A stretch of 64,000 nt of DNA, taken from Streptomyces sp. CC228A (GTDB taxonomy: Bacteria > Actinomycetota > Actinomycetes > Streptomycetales > Streptomycetaceae). Every line of letters begins with the position of its first letter. Positions within the stretch are counted from its first letter, which is position 1. Where the stretch lies: NCBI RefSeq assembly GCF_021390935.1, contig NZ_JAJPUI010000001.1, positions 310,001-374,000 on the forward strand, written 5' to 3'. The notes under the pieces are model-generated. The model saw nothing but the letters and a program-made list of their open reading frames with translations. It was not told the DNA's origin and made no database searches. The position numbers and the translations under genes were made by a program. Shown here piece by piece: positions 28,489 through 37,984 of this stretch.

Positions 28489-29031
28489 TTAAACCAAGGG
28501 GATCTCGAAGTGCAGGATCCCCTGCCCGCCGCCCGCCTCCTCGGCTCGCTCGTCGCACACCAGCCGCCCCAGCGACCGCCACAGGGCCTCCGCCCCCGGA
28601 GACGCCGGATCGGTGTGCAGATAGACCGACCGGTAGCCCGCGTCGGCCTTCGCGAACGCCACCAGTTCGGCGACCAGGCGCCGGGCGAGCCCGCGCCGCC
28701 GGTGCTCGGGGCGCACGTACACCCGCCGCAGCTGGGCGGTCTCGCCCGAGGGGTAGCGCTCGGCCAGGCGGCGCGGGTTGGGCGGGTGCTCGGGACCGCG
28801 ACCGTCCAGCGCGGCCGTGGCGGCCACCGTCCCGCTCCGCTCGTCGACGGCCACCAGGAGGGTGTGCCGGCGCGGGGTCAGGTAGAAGCGTTCCGGGTCG
28901 ATGATGTCGGCGTGCCATCGGGGCACGTAACCCGTCCCGAAGTCCCGGTAGACGGCGTCCAGCATCACGGCCCGGGCTCCGTCGATGTCGTCCGGCGCCG
29001 CGGTTCTGATGCAATATTCAATCACTTGCAC
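28489..29031 (-). CDS. GNAT-family N-acetyltransferase
   Basis: 180 residues. Motif A is clear (QLRRVYVRPEHRRRGLARRL, with RRRGLA the acetyl-CoA pyrophosphate loop), followed by the usual C-terminal strand and HTDPASPGAEALW. Starts at a GTG (29031) or an in-frame GTG two codons on. It ends 69 bp before the SBP gene; the two may share a transcript. Substrate unknown. Confidence 0.8.
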   Translation of the reverse strand: MQVIEYCIRTAAPDDIDGARAVMLDAVYRDFGTGYVPRWHADIIDPERFYLTPRRHTLLVAVDERSGTVAATAALDGRGPEHPPNPRRLAERYPSGETAQLRRVYVRPEHRRRGLARRLVAELVAFAKADAGYRSVYLHTDPASPGAEALWRSLGRLVCDERAEEAGGGQGILHFEIPLV

Positions 29032-29149
29032 ATCCTATGCAGGTAGGCGGACCTTCCGGCAGGACGCTTCGGAGGCTTCCGCACGGATCGTCGGCCGGAG
29101 CGCGGCGCGGCCGTCCGGTCTGCGCTACGGCGAACGGCGCCCGGTCACT

Positions 29150-29420
29150 CCGAGGGGGCCCGCGACCGGATACGGGACGGAGGGTCCTGGTGCGCTGGTC
29201 GCTGCGGAGGGGACGACCGAGGGGCGGGGCGGCGCGCCGGGGCAGTCTCGGCGTTCGCAGACGCGGCAGCCCATGCCGATCGGGGTGGCGGCGGACGCGT
29301 TGGCGGGGTCGAGGCCGTCGGAGGACACCAGCCGGTGGGCGTGGCGCAGCTGCGCAGCCGAGGCCGATGGCGAAGGCCTTCCCGGGTGCGCCCCGGCCGC
29401 CGCCGTGGCGGGTGACGGTG
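29150..29420 (-). pseudogene. C-terminal remnant of a RamB/ScfR-like XRE regulator
   Basis: On the reverse strand the piece RLVSSDGLDPANASAATPIG then MGCRVCERRDCPG matches the conserved Cys-rich C-terminus of short-chain-acyl/isocitrate-lyase regulators. In neighbouring frames the preceding GKAFAIGLGC and following AAPPLGRPLRSDQ are also recognisable, so about three shifts interrupt it and the whole N-terminal HTH is missing. Not functional. Confidence 0.65.
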
Positions 29421-29577
29421 CGGACTGTTCACAGGTACCGCTGCCCCGACACGTCCGGCCACCGGACCGTACGGCACCGGTTGCGGCACTCCGCGAAGCC
29501 CGGCGCCGGCCCTCCTTCCGCGTGGGCCCGGCCACGGGGAAGCGGTCTGTCGCGGCCGGGCGCGGAAGGGGTGGAGA

Positions 29578-30865
29578 TCAGCGGTTGAAGGTCAGCCGCG
29601 GCGCCGCGTTGCGGGCGAGGGTGTGGGCCTGGTCCGGCCACCAGGTGCCGGCGGGGGGATCGACGATGCCGTACTCGGGGTCGATCGTGCCGCCGGTGTT
29701 GCGGGTGCAGCTGCCGTCGGACTCGCCGGGGATCTTGATCCAGAGGTAGGCGTCGACGAGCGGGACGCCGGTGTCGGCGGTCGGGCGGGGGCCGAGGCCG
29801 CGGCCGGGCGCGTTGCACCAGATCTCCGGGTCGCCGGTGTACTTGCCGGGCTCCGGGGCCCAGGCGCCCAGACCGTTGCGGCTGGTGTCGATGACGAAGT
29901 GGTGCAGCGCACTGTCCGGCGGGGTGCCCACGTTCTGATCGAACCAGGCGTCGGTCCAGCGCCAGGTGGCGGGGTCGGCGGAGTCGACGGCGTTGCCGGG
30001 GGGTGCCGTCGTTGGGCGCGGCGGGCGAGTGGTACTGGGTGGCGCACCAATCCGTGCGGCCGCGGGCGTGCTCGGGCCCTTCGGTGGCGAACCACATGCA
30101 CATGGCTATCCAGGTGCCGTAGCGCGCGTTGTGATCGGTGGGGTGGGTGTTGGACACGTTGAGGGCGAAGCCGTCGCTGTCCTGCACACCGGCGTCGAGC
30201 AGTCGCTGGGCCATCGCGCCGACGGGCCGCCACAGGACATTGCCCGCGTCGAGGTAGACCGCGGTGCGGGCCTTGGCCTTGATGGTCTTCACCGCGTAGG
30301 CGAGGTCGGCGATGCGGGCAGCCGTGAGTTCGCCGGTCGGGTCCACGTCCCGTCCGCAGTCACTGGGGAGAAGGGCCAGGCCGTCGGGCTCGACCACGAC
30401 GACGGCCCTGCTGTCGCCGATGCCGGCGGCGAAGGCGTCGATCCACTGCCGGTAGGCGGCGGAGGACGCGGCACCGCCGCTGGAGTACTGGGTGCAGTCC
30501 CGGCCCGGCACGTTGTAGGCGACCAGCACGGGGGTCCGGTTCACCACCCGCGCCTGGCGGACGAGGCTTCTCACCTTGGCCTGAACCTCGCGGGGCGTGC
30601 CTTCGGTGAACCACTCGGCCTGCGGCCAGCTCGCGAGCTTGGCCATGTTGACCGCGTTCGCGATGTCGCCGTTCCTCAGATCGGTGAGCGCCTGCCTGGC
30701 GGCCTTGCTGTGCGGGTCCACGTAGAACTTCGTCGCCGGGGTGAGGGTGTCCCCGGCCGGTGCGGCCTGTGCCTGCGCCTGGCCCTGTGTCGCGGTGAGG
30801 GCGGCACAGGCCGCGAGCACCGCGAGGGCGGTGGTCGCACGGCGCCATAGGCTGCGTGACTTCAT
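29578..30865 (-). CDS. Glycoside hydrolase family 6 (cellulase), one apparent frameshift
   Basis: About 428 residues after correction. Signal peptide from ATG 30865 (AGGAG six bases upstream), then a GH6 barrel: FYVDPHSKAARQALTD, VAYNVPGRDCTQYSSGGAAS (catalytic-acid loop region), VVVEPDGLALLPSDC, YLDAGNVLW, and near the end HHFVIDTSRNGLGAW and YLWIKIPGESDGSC. One C too many (or two too few) in the run at 29998-30003 breaks the frame within NDGTPGNAVDSAD. No cellulose-binding module. It probably cuts cellulose chains outside the cell. Confidence 0.88.
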
Positions 30866-30964
30866 GAAGGCTCCTGGTCGAGGGGTGATGGGGACGAGAA
30901 GGGACGAGAAGGGCCCTGCGGCCCGGTCGCGGGGCGGCGGACACCGAGCCACAGGAGTCGGAGG

Positions 30965-31930
30965 TCAGTAGCCGTAGATCATCTTGTAGGCGACCTCGGG
31001 GAGGAACTGCCCGGCCGTGGAGCCGGTTCCGACGCCGCAGTTGCCGTCGGACTCGCCGGGGGCCTTGATCCACAGCAGCATCTCGGCGCCGCCTCCCATC
31101 CGGGTGGGCGTGCCGATGCGGCGGCCGGCCGCGTTGCACCACTCGCCGTTGGAGCCCTTGCCGTTGCGGCTGGTGTCGACGACGAACGGCTTGGTGTAGC
31201 CGTAGCGGGCGGCCAGTTCGCTGTTGACGGCGTTGCCGTAGGCGGTGTTCTGGGCGGTGGTGTAGTGGTTCGAGATGTTGAGGGAGAAGCCGTGGGCTTG
31301 GCGCAGGCCCGCCTCGTGGAGGCGCTGGGCCATCGTCGCCGCGCCTACCCAGCCGGGGTTGCCGGCGTCCAGATAGACCCAGGTGTTCGGTGCCTGACGG
31401 TTGAACTCGGCGAGGGCTCCGCCGAGCATGCCCTGGCGTTCGCGGATCTGGGCCTGGTTCAGGCACCCGTAGTCCGCGAGGGAGTCCGGTTCGAGGAGGA
31501 CGACGGCCGGGCGGTCGGCGATTCCGCCGGCGAACTGGGCGATCCAGGTCGCGTAGGCGGACGGGGAGGCGGCACCGCCCCCGGAGTGCCCGCCGCAGGA
31601 GTCACGGAGATAAATGTTGTACGCCACCAGGATGGGGAGTTTGTCCGAGTGGTCGGCCGCTCCGACGTACGCACCCGTGGCGGTGCCGATGGTCCCGCTC
31701 CAGGCACCGAACCACCGGGCCATGGGCGTGTTGGCCACGGAGGCGTTGATGGCGGGCGCCCGGCCGTCACCGGGGTGGGCGGCGACCCACTGCTTCGCAC
31801 TGGAGTTCGGGTCCACGTAGAACCCGCTGGTCATGGCGGTCGGGTCCGCCGCGTGGGCGGACGGGGCGGCGGTGAGCGCCAACGGCAGCGCGATGACGGC
31901 TGCCGCGAGGGCACGGATGCTGCGGCGCAT
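30965..31930 (-). CDS. Glycoside hydrolase family 6 endoglucanase
   Basis: 321 residues. Signal peptide, then the compact GH6 domain: PILVAYNIYLRDSCGGHSGG, VVLLEPDSLADYGCLN, NTWVYLDAGNPGW, PFVVDTSRNGKGSNGEWCN, AEMLLWIKAPGESDGNCGVG. GAGGTACCGCC precedes the ATG. Two CebR boxes lie just upstream, so cellobiose should induce it. The second GH6 gene follows after 99 bp and has no box of its own, so it is probably co-transcribed. No binding module. Confidence 0.93.
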   Translation of the reverse strand: MRRSIRALAAAVIALPLALTAAPSAHAADPTAMTSGFYVDPNSSAKQWVAAHPGDGRAPAINASVANTPMARWFGAWSGTIGTATGAYVGAADHSDKLPILVAYNIYLRDSCGGHSGGGAASPSAYATWIAQFAGGIADRPAVVLLEPDSLADYGCLNQAQIRERQGMLGGALAEFNRQAPNTWVYLDAGNPGWVGAATMAQRLHEAGLRQAHGFSLNISNHYTTAQNTAYGNAVNSELAARYGYTKPFVVDTSRNGKGSNGEWCNAAGRRIGTPTRMGGGAEMLLWIKAPGESDGNCGVGTGSTAGQFLPEVAYKMIYGY

Positions 31931-32025
31931 GGCGGTACCTCGATTCCTGACGAGGGAGCGCCGCACGTTCTCGTCCCGAGCGGGCGGCGCACTGAGGTAG
32001 TGCGGGGGTACGGCACCCCTGAGAG

Positions 32026-32054
32026 TGGAAGCGCTCCCACTGGAAGCGATCCCA
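32026..32054 (-). promoter_or_regulatory. Two CebR boxes upstream of the GH6 genes
   Basis: TGGAAGCGCTCCCA at 32026-32039 and TGGAAGCGATCCCA at 32041-32054, the 14-bp palindrome bound by CebR (consensus TGGGAGCGCTCCCA). They lie about 95-125 bp upstream of the GH6 start at 31930. Confidence 0.9.
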
Positions 32055-32174
32055 GCATGCACTTCGGCGCCCTGGGGTGTGGCCGGTATCGTGTGATGCC
32101 CTGTTCAACCTGTCAAGTGGGCGCGCTTGACCGGCACTTCACATCGCTGCGGGAAGGCTTTACAGTCGGGGAAC

Positions 32175-32188
32175 TGGAAGCGCTCCCA
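32175..32188 (+). promoter_or_regulatory. CebR box upstream of cebR
   Basis: TGGAAGCGCTCCCA, about 38 bp before the cebR ATG. It implies autoregulation; the box can also serve the divergent GH6 promoter. Confidence 0.88.
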
Positions 32189-32226
32189 GTCTTCCATGTG
32201 CTCTGGATGGACAGGAGAGGCGGATC

Positions 32227-33240
32227 ATGGCCGAAGGCGTGTCACGCCGGCAGTCGACACTCGAAGAGGTGGCCGAACTGGCGGGCGTCTCACGGTCGGT
32301 GGCCTCCCGTGCCCTCAACAACGCCCCGCACGTCAGCCGCGCCAAGCGCGAGGCGGTCGAACGGGCCGTCCGTCAGCTCAGTTACGTGCCCAATCCGACC
32401 GCCCGCGCGCTGGCGACCCGCCAGACCGGCGCGGCCGCCCTGGTCGTGTCCGGGGAGGATCCCTCGATCTTCGCGGATCCGTTCTTCGCCCAGGTGATCG
32501 TGGGGGCTTCGGCCGCCCTGGAGGACGCGGATCTGCATCTCATGCTCTGCCTGGCAGCCTCCGACCGGGGCCGCAGGCGCGTGGAGCAGCTCCTGCGGTC
32601 CAAGGGCGCCGACGGTGTGATGCTGATGGCGCTGCGCGAGGACGACCCGCTGTCCCGCATGGCCGAGGAGGCGGAGATGCCCGTGGTGTTCGGCGGCCGC
32701 CCGGTCGGCTTGAACCCCCGCTGGTACGTGGACGTCGACAACGTCGGCGGAGCCCGCGCGGCGACCGAGTACCTGATCGCGGCCGGCCGGACCAGGGTGG
32801 CCACGATCTGCGGGCGTCTGGACACCGAGGTCGGGCGAGCCCGGTACCGCGGCTACCAGGACGCCATGCTGGCGGCGGGGCTCGAACCGTACCCCTCGGA
32901 GGGCGGCGACTTCACCGAGCCCAGCGGTGCCGCTGCCATGGCCGCGCTCCTCGCGAACCATCCCGACCTGGACGGGGTGTTCGCCGCCAGTGACAACATG
33001 GGGGCCGGGGCGCTGCGCACACTGCGCAAGGCCGGCCGCCTGGTCCCCTCCGATGTCGCCGTGATCGGCTTCGACGACCTGGACGTGTCCCGGATCGCCG
33101 ACCCGCCGCTCACCACCGTGCACCAGCCCATAGAGGGTCTCGGCCGGGAGATGGCGCGGATGCTCGTCGCACTCGTCGACGGCCAGGACCCCACCCCTCT
33201 GATCCTCCCCACGCGTCTGGTCATCCGCGCCAGCGCCTGA
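32227..33240 (+). CDS. cebR: CebR, LacI-family cellobiose/cello-oligosaccharide repressor
   Basis: 337 residues. Helix-turn-helix and hinge at residues 9-62 (STLEEVAELAGVSRSVASRA, YVPNPTARALATRQTG), then a periplasmic-binding-like effector domain (VVSGEDPSIFADPFFAQVIV, VIGFDDLDVSRIADPPLTTV). In Streptomyces CebR represses cebEFG-bglC and cellulase genes until cellobiose or cellotriose binds. Here four matching operators surround it. Starts 38 bp after its own box. Confidence 0.95.
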   Translation: MAEGVSRRQSTLEEVAELAGVSRSVASRALNNAPHVSRAKREAVERAVRQLSYVPNPTARALATRQTGAAALVVSGEDPSIFADPFFAQVIVGASAALEDADLHLMLCLAASDRGRRRVEQLLRSKGADGVMLMALREDDPLSRMAEEAEMPVVFGGRPVGLNPRWYVDVDNVGGARAATEYLIAAGRTRVATICGRLDTEVGRARYRGYQDAMLAAGLEPYPSEGGDFTEPSGAAAMAALLANHPDLDGVFAASDNMGAGALRTLRKAGRLVPSDVAVIGFDDLDVSRIADPPLTTVHQPIEGLGREMARMLVALVDGQDPTPLILPTRLVIRASA

Positions 33241-33290
33241 CGAGCCGGCCTCGCCGCCCACCCCGCGGCGAGGTCCCCTCAACCCTTCTT

Positions 33291-33304
33291 TGGGAGCGCT
33301 CCCA
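33291..33304 (+). promoter_or_regulatory. CebR box upstream of cebE
   Basis: TGGGAGCGCTCCCA, a perfect 14-bp palindrome equal to the published CebR consensus, 86 bp upstream of cebE. It controls the transport operon. Confidence 0.95.
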
Positions 33305-33389
33305 GGGTTTCCTCCGCGCCGACCGCCGACGAGGCGAGGCTCTGCCCGGCGCACCCCTCCCTCCCACCCTGACGCATCGAGGAGATGCC

Positions 33390-34703
33390 ATGTCCCGCTC
33401 GTCCGTGCCGCCCACCCGTACCCGCCGCTCCCCGGTCCTCGCCCCGGCGGCCCTGGCCCTCGCGCTCGCCCTCACCGGCTGCTCGTCCCCCGGAGGCGGC
33501 TCCGCCTCCGCAGACGGGAAGATCACCCTGACCGTCGGCACCTTCGGGACCTTCGGATACAAGGAGGCCGGCCTGTACGACGCGTACATGGAGCAGCACC
33601 CCGAGATCGTCATCAAGGAGAACCCGACGACCGTGGAGGGCAACTACTGGACCGCGCTGCAGACCCGGCTGTCCGGCGGCGGACTCGACGACGTCCAGGC
33701 ACTGGAGGTCGGCCGCATCTCCCTGGCCACGTCCGAGGACCTCGCCGACGCCTTCGCCGACCTGTCCGACGCCCCCGGCGTCGAGAAGGAGAACTACCTT
33801 CCCTGGAAGTGGGAGCAGGCCACCACCGAGGACGGCAGGACGATCGGGCTGGGCACCGATGTCGGCCCGATGGCCATCTGCTACCGCCAGGACCTGTTCA
33901 AGGCCGCGGGCCTGCCCTCCGACCCCGAGGCGGTCGGCAGGCTCTGGGCCGGCGACTGGGCGAAGTTCGTCGAGACGGGCAAGCGGTACCAGGCCAAGGC
34001 CCCCCGCGGCACCTACTTCATGGACAGCGCCACCGGGCTCTTCAACGCCGTCGTCTCCAGCAGCCCCGTCCAGTACTACAAGGACGGCGAGCTCGCCTAC
34101 AAGGAATCGGTCGGCGTCAGGACCGCCTGGGACCTGGCCGTCGAGGCCGTCCAGGGGAAGACCAGCCAGGGCCTGAAGATGTTCGACACCCCCTGGCAGA
34201 CCGCGTTCTCCAAGTCCACCTTCGCCACCACCGTCTGCCCCTCCTGGCAGCAGGCCAACATCCAGCAGTTCTCCGGCCCGTCCAACAAGGGCAAGTGGAA
34301 CATCGCCCAGCCCCCCGCCGCAGGCAACTGGGGCGGCTCCTTCCTCGCCGTGCCGGCCTCCGGCAAGCACGTCGACGAGGCCAAGAAGCTCGTCGCCTGG
34401 CTCACCGCACCCGAGCAGCAGGCGAAGGTCTTCCAGAAGGTCGGCAACATCCCCGCCAACCAGGCCGCCCACGACCTGCCCGGCGTCGTCGACTACAAGA
34501 ACCCCTACATCGGCCCCGACGCGGCCACCGGACGGATCTTCTCCACCGCCGCCCAAGCCATCAAACCCGCCGAGACCGGTCCCCGCGCCGGCGACCTGAC
34601 CGGGGCGTTCGGCACCGGCGTCCAGCTCATGGAACAGAACGGCAAGAGCCCGGAAGAGGCCTGGAACGCCACCGTGCGCCAGATCGACAGCACCGTCCGG
34701 TAA
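33390..34703 (+). CDS. cebE: CebE, cellobiose-binding lipoprotein
   Basis: 437 residues. Signal peptide and lipobox LTGC, then the SBP_bac_1 fold (ITLTVGTFGTFGYKEAGLYD). CebE binds cellobiose/cellotriose outside the membrane. First gene of the cebEFG operon, directly behind a perfect CebR box. GAGGAG precedes the ATG. Confidence 0.95.
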   Translation: MSRSSVPPTRTRRSPVLAPAALALALALTGCSSPGGGSASADGKITLTVGTFGTFGYKEAGLYDAYMEQHPEIVIKENPTTVEGNYWTALQTRLSGGGLDDVQALEVGRISLATSEDLADAFADLSDAPGVEKENYLPWKWEQATTEDGRTIGLGTDVGPMAICYRQDLFKAAGLPSDPEAVGRLWAGDWAKFVETGKRYQAKAPRGTYFMDSATGLFNAVVSSSPVQYYKDGELAYKESVGVRTAWDLAVEAVQGKTSQGLKMFDTPWQTAFSKSTFATTVCPSWQQANIQQFSGPSNKGKWNIAQPPAAGNWGGSFLAVPASGKHVDEAKKLVAWLTAPEQQAKVFQKVGNIPANQAAHDLPGVVDYKNPYIGPDAATGRIFSTAAQAIKPAETGPRAGDLTGAFGTGVQLMEQNGKSPEEAWNATVRQIDSTVR

Positions 34704-34753
34704 CGCTCCCGCCTCGCCCCGTGCCTCTCCCCGGCCGCCGTCGCAGGGAAGGG

Positions 34754-34775
34754 GGCCGGTCCACCGGGACCGGCC
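34754..34775 (+). promoter_or_regulatory. Hairpin in the cebE-cebF gap
   Basis: GGCCGGTCC (34754-34762) pairs with GGACCGGCC (34767-34775) across ACCG. It sits in the 186-bp gap after cebE and may stabilise the cebE message or reduce read-through, giving more binding protein than permease. Confidence 0.5.
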
Positions 34776-34889
34776 GAGGGGGCCGGCCCACCGGGAAGCC
34801 GGCCACGGAGGCCGGACCGCCCGAGAGCCGGCCGCCCCTCCCCCTCCCTTCCCGACGACACCGGCCGTGACCACCGAAGGAACCCGCCC

Positions 34890-35894
34890 GTGGCCTCCAC
34901 GACCGCACCGAGCCGCACCGGCCCCGCCGACCGGCAGGACACCCCACCGCCCACCCCACGCGCCGCGGGCCCCTCGGCCTGGCGCAGCCGCCTTCACCGC
35001 TGGGACACCAAGGGCACCCCGTACGCCCTCGTCGCGCCCTTCTTCCTCGTCTTCGCCGCCTTCGGCCTCTTCCCGCTGCTCTACACCGGTTGGCTGTCCT
35101 TCCACCGGGTCAGCCTCTACAACGTCGACCGCGCCGAATGGGTCGGCCTGCGCAACTACGCGGACCTGTTCACCGGCCAGGTCAGCCACTACTTCTGGAA
35201 CGCCCTCCTCAACACCTTCACCCTGGGGGTCCTGTCCACCGTCCCCCAGCTGCTGATGGCACTGGGTCTCGCCCACCTCCTCAACTACCGCCTCCGCGCC
35301 CGCGGATTCCTGCGCACGGCTCTCCTCGCCCCGTACGCGACCTCCGTCGCCGCGGCCACCCTCGTCTTCGCCCTCATCTTCAGCCCGGAGGGCGGCATGG
35401 CCAACTGGCTCCTCGGCCTGTTCGGGGCCGGACCCGTGCACTGGGAAGCCGGCCGCTGGAGCTCGCAGTTCGCGATCTCCGTGATCGTCACCTGGCGCTG
35501 GACCGGCTACAACGCCCTGATCTACCTCGCCGCCATGCAGGCCGTGCCGCGCGAACTGTACGAGGCCGCCGCCCTGGACGGCGCCAACCGCTGGCAGCAG
35601 TTCCTGCACGTCACGGTCCCCGCCCTGCGCCCCACGATCCTCTTCACGGTGATCGTCTCGACCATCGGCGCCACCCAGCTCTTCGGCGAGCCCTACCTGT
35701 TCGGCGGCCAGAGCGGCCATCAGGGCGGCACCGACCACCAGTACGAAACCCTGGGGATCCTCATGTACGACCAGGGCTTCCACTCCAGCATGCTCGGGCG
35801 CGCCAGCGCGGTCGCCTGGATCATGTTCGGCCTGCTGCTGCTCATCGGGCTCGTCAACGCGCTGATCACCCGCCGCCTGCGCGCCTCCCAGTGA
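34890..35894 (+). CDS. cebF: CebF, cellobiose ABC permease
   Basis: 334 residues, six helices of the MalF class. The EAA loop reads YEAAALDGANRWQQFLHVTV, which docks the ATPase. The GTG start follows GAAGGA. Partner of CebG; the ATPase (MsiK in Streptomyces) is encoded elsewhere, as is normal for this system. Confidence 0.93.
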   Translation: MASTTAPSRTGPADRQDTPPPTPRAAGPSAWRSRLHRWDTKGTPYALVAPFFLVFAAFGLFPLLYTGWLSFHRVSLYNVDRAEWVGLRNYADLFTGQVSHYFWNALLNTFTLGVLSTVPQLLMALGLAHLLNYRLRARGFLRTALLAPYATSVAAATLVFALIFSPEGGMANWLLGLFGAGPVHWEAGRWSSQFAISVIVTWRWTGYNALIYLAAMQAVPRELYEAAALDGANRWQQFLHVTVPALRPTILFTVIVSTIGATQLFGEPYLFGGQSGHQGGTDHQYETLGILMYDQGFHSSMLGRASAVAWIMFGLLLLIGLVNALITRRLRASQ

Positions 35895-35907
35895 CGTGGA
35901 GTACGAC

Positions 35908-36815
35908 ATGACCACCACCACACCCCTGTCCGACCGCCCTCGCCGGACGGCGGCGCGACCGCCCGCCCGCGCCGGCCGGCCGGCGGCCAGCACCGGGCCG
36001 GGCCGCTCGCCCGCATCGTCCTCGGACTCGCGGCCCTGGCCTCGCTGTTCCCGCTGTACTGGACGCTGGTCGCGGCGTCCACCGACAGCCACGCGGTCGT
36101 CTCCAGCCCACCTCCGATACTGCCCGGCGGCAACCTCTTCGAGAACCTCACCTACGTCTGGCACAACGCCGGCGGGCGCGGCATGGGCGTCGCGCTGCTC
36201 AACTCCACGCTCGTCGCCGCGACCGTCACCGCCAGCACGGTGACCTTCTCCGTCCTCGCCGGCTTCGCCTTCGCCAAACTCCGGTTCCGGGGGAAGAAGG
36301 TCATGCTCGGCCTGGTCCTGTCCACCCTCGCCGTGCCCGCCCAGCTCAGCGTCGTACCGCTGTTCATCCTCACCAGGCACCTGGGACTGGGGAATCACCT
36401 CGGGGCGCTGATCCTGCCTGTCCTGGTCACCGCCTTCGGTGTCTTCTTCATGCGCCAGTTCCTCGCGCAGGCCCTGCCCACCGAACTCCTGGAAGCCGCC
36501 CGCGTCGACGGCGCCAACTCGCTGCGTGTCATCTGGCACGTCGTCTTCCCGGTCGCCCGCCCGGCGATGGCGGTCCTCGGCATGCTCACCTTCGTCCAGT
36601 CCTGGAACGACTTCCTGTGGCCGATCATCGTGATGAACGGCTCCACCAACCCCACCGTCCAGGTCGCCCTCGCCGGACTGGGAACCGGCTGGTCGACCGA
36701 CTGGTCCGTGATCACGGCCGGAGCGCTCCTGGGCACCCTGCCCCTGCTCCTGGTCTTCGTGCTCTTCGGCCGTCACATCGTCGGCGGCATCACCCAAGGC
36801 GCCGTCAAGGGCTGA
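35908..36815 (+). CDS. cebG: CebG, cellobiose ABC permease, N-terminal frameshift
   Basis: About 302 residues after correction, MalG class. The EAA loop LLEAARVDGANSLRVIWHVV and the helices from LVAASTDSHAVV onward are intact. The ATG at 35908 (MTTTTPLSDRPRR) is one frame off the body, which begins GPLARIVLGLAALASLFPLY at about 36000. One base is missing from the GC-rich stretch 35945-35990. Ends 52 bp before the bglC stump. Confidence 0.88.
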
Positions 36816-36867
36816 CCCGCTCCTTCTCTCCGTATCCCAACCCCTCTGCCAACACGGAGGCCCCGTC

Positions 36868-37145
36868 ATGCCCGCAACCCCGCCAACGCCCCCGTCACCG
36901 CGCCCGCGTCCGTCGACGGACTGCGCTTCCCGCCCGGCTTCCTCCGGGGCGCGGCCACCGCCGCCCACCCGATCGAGGGCGCCGTCGCCGAGGACGGCCG
37001 CACCCCCTCCCTCTGGGACGCCTTCTCCCGCGCCCCCGGCAAGGCCCGGCGCTACTGCTCCGACCGGTGCGCCACCCGCACCGGTGCGGCCGCGCACCGG
37101 GCGCGCCGGCGCCAGGTGGAGCAGGGCGTCATGCCGCGGGTCTGA
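36868..37145 (+). pseudogene. bglC: bglC stump fused in frame to the tail of a CGNR zinc-finger gene
   Basis: The first about 52 codons are the N-terminus of a GH1 beta-glucosidase ([20 protein letters not shown] then [20 protein letters not shown]), the position bglC holds in ceb operons. At about 37044 the sequence switches, without losing frame, to [20 protein letters not shown], the C-terminal zinc finger of CGNR-family regulators, and stops at 37143. Everything with the GH1 catalytic Glu residues is gone. In addition, one C is missing at 36871-36873, after the ATG. This looks like a deletion between bglC and a distant CGNR gene. Confidence 0.82.
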
Positions 37146-37211
37146 CGCCCCGAGTGCAAGGGTGCTCCTTGAGAGCGCGCGTTCGGTTCCGCTGACGGTC
37201 CACGCCGGTCG

Positions 37212-37937
37212 TCAGCCCTGGCCGGTGGGACGCAGCTCGCGTTCGAGGGCAGCCAGGGCGAACGCGTGCGGGGAGGCGTCCTGCCAGCGGGCGCGTCCGA
37301 ACATCACGTCCTCGGAGAGACCGCTCAACATGGCCACAGCCCGGATGACGAACCCGGGAAGGTCCACGGCGGCGAAGTGTCCCAGGTCCCGGCCCTCACG
37401 GACGATGGCCTCCAGACGCTCGTCCCAGCCGTCCAGCAGCTCGGTGAGGATCTGCCGGCCTGCTTCATCGTGGCGCTGTGCCAGCACCTGCGTCCACAGC
37501 GCGTAGCGCTCGTCGCCCTGATGGCTCGGCAGGTAGAAGCGTACGAAGAGGTCCAGCTTCTCGGCGGGGGACGCGGCCCGCTCGACGGCCTTCCGGAACC
37601 GGGCCCAGAGGTCCGCCTGGCTCCATGCGAGGACTTCGAGCAGGAGCCGGTCCTTCTTGCCGAAGTGGTAGAGGATGTGCCCGGTGCTCATGCCGGCCCG
37701 CTCGGCGATGTCCGTCATCCGCAGGGCCGCCGTGCCCTTCTCGGCGATGACGCTGATGGCGGCCCGCATGGCCCGCTCCCGCGCCTCGTCCCCGCTGGGC
37801 TGACGCTTCCTGTCGATCGGGACCCGGGCCGCGGGTCGAGAGGCGGTGCCCCCGGTCCCGACGCTCCCCGCACCGGTCACGCCCCCCGGCGGGGGGACGC
37901 GGTCGGGCAGCGCGGGCCCGGTCTCTGTCGACGCCAT
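37212..37937 (-). CDS. TetR-family transcriptional regulator
   Basis: 241 residues: a Pro/Gly-rich leader of about 45, a TetR helix-turn-helix (MRAAISVIAEKGTAALRMTD, ILYHFGKKDRLLLEVLAWSQ), then a ligand domain. It is divergent from the amidase gene with nested palindromes between, so it very likely represses that gene and itself. Ligand unknown, perhaps the amidase substrate. Confidence 0.9.
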   Translation of the reverse strand: MASTETGPALPDRVPPPGGVTGAGSVGTGGTASRPAARVPIDRKRQPSGDEARERAMRAAISVIAEKGTAALRMTDIAERAGMSTGHILYHFGKKDRLLLEVLAWSQADLWARFRKAVERAASPAEKLDLFVRFYLPSHQGDERYALWTQVLAQRHDEAGRQILTELLDGWDERLEAIVREGRDLGHFAAVDLPGFVIRAVAMLSGLSEDVMFGRARWQDASPHAFALAALERELRPTGQG

Positions 37938-37984
37938 GAGCTCACTCCAGGTCCGGAATCAAGGCTCCCAGTTTAGGTTCCCTG

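Noticed and set aside
33279..37097. 1,272-codon reverse frame under cebE-cebG
   Set aside because: Low-complexity Gly/Glu/Asp/Arg mirror of the forward ceb genes; no family features.
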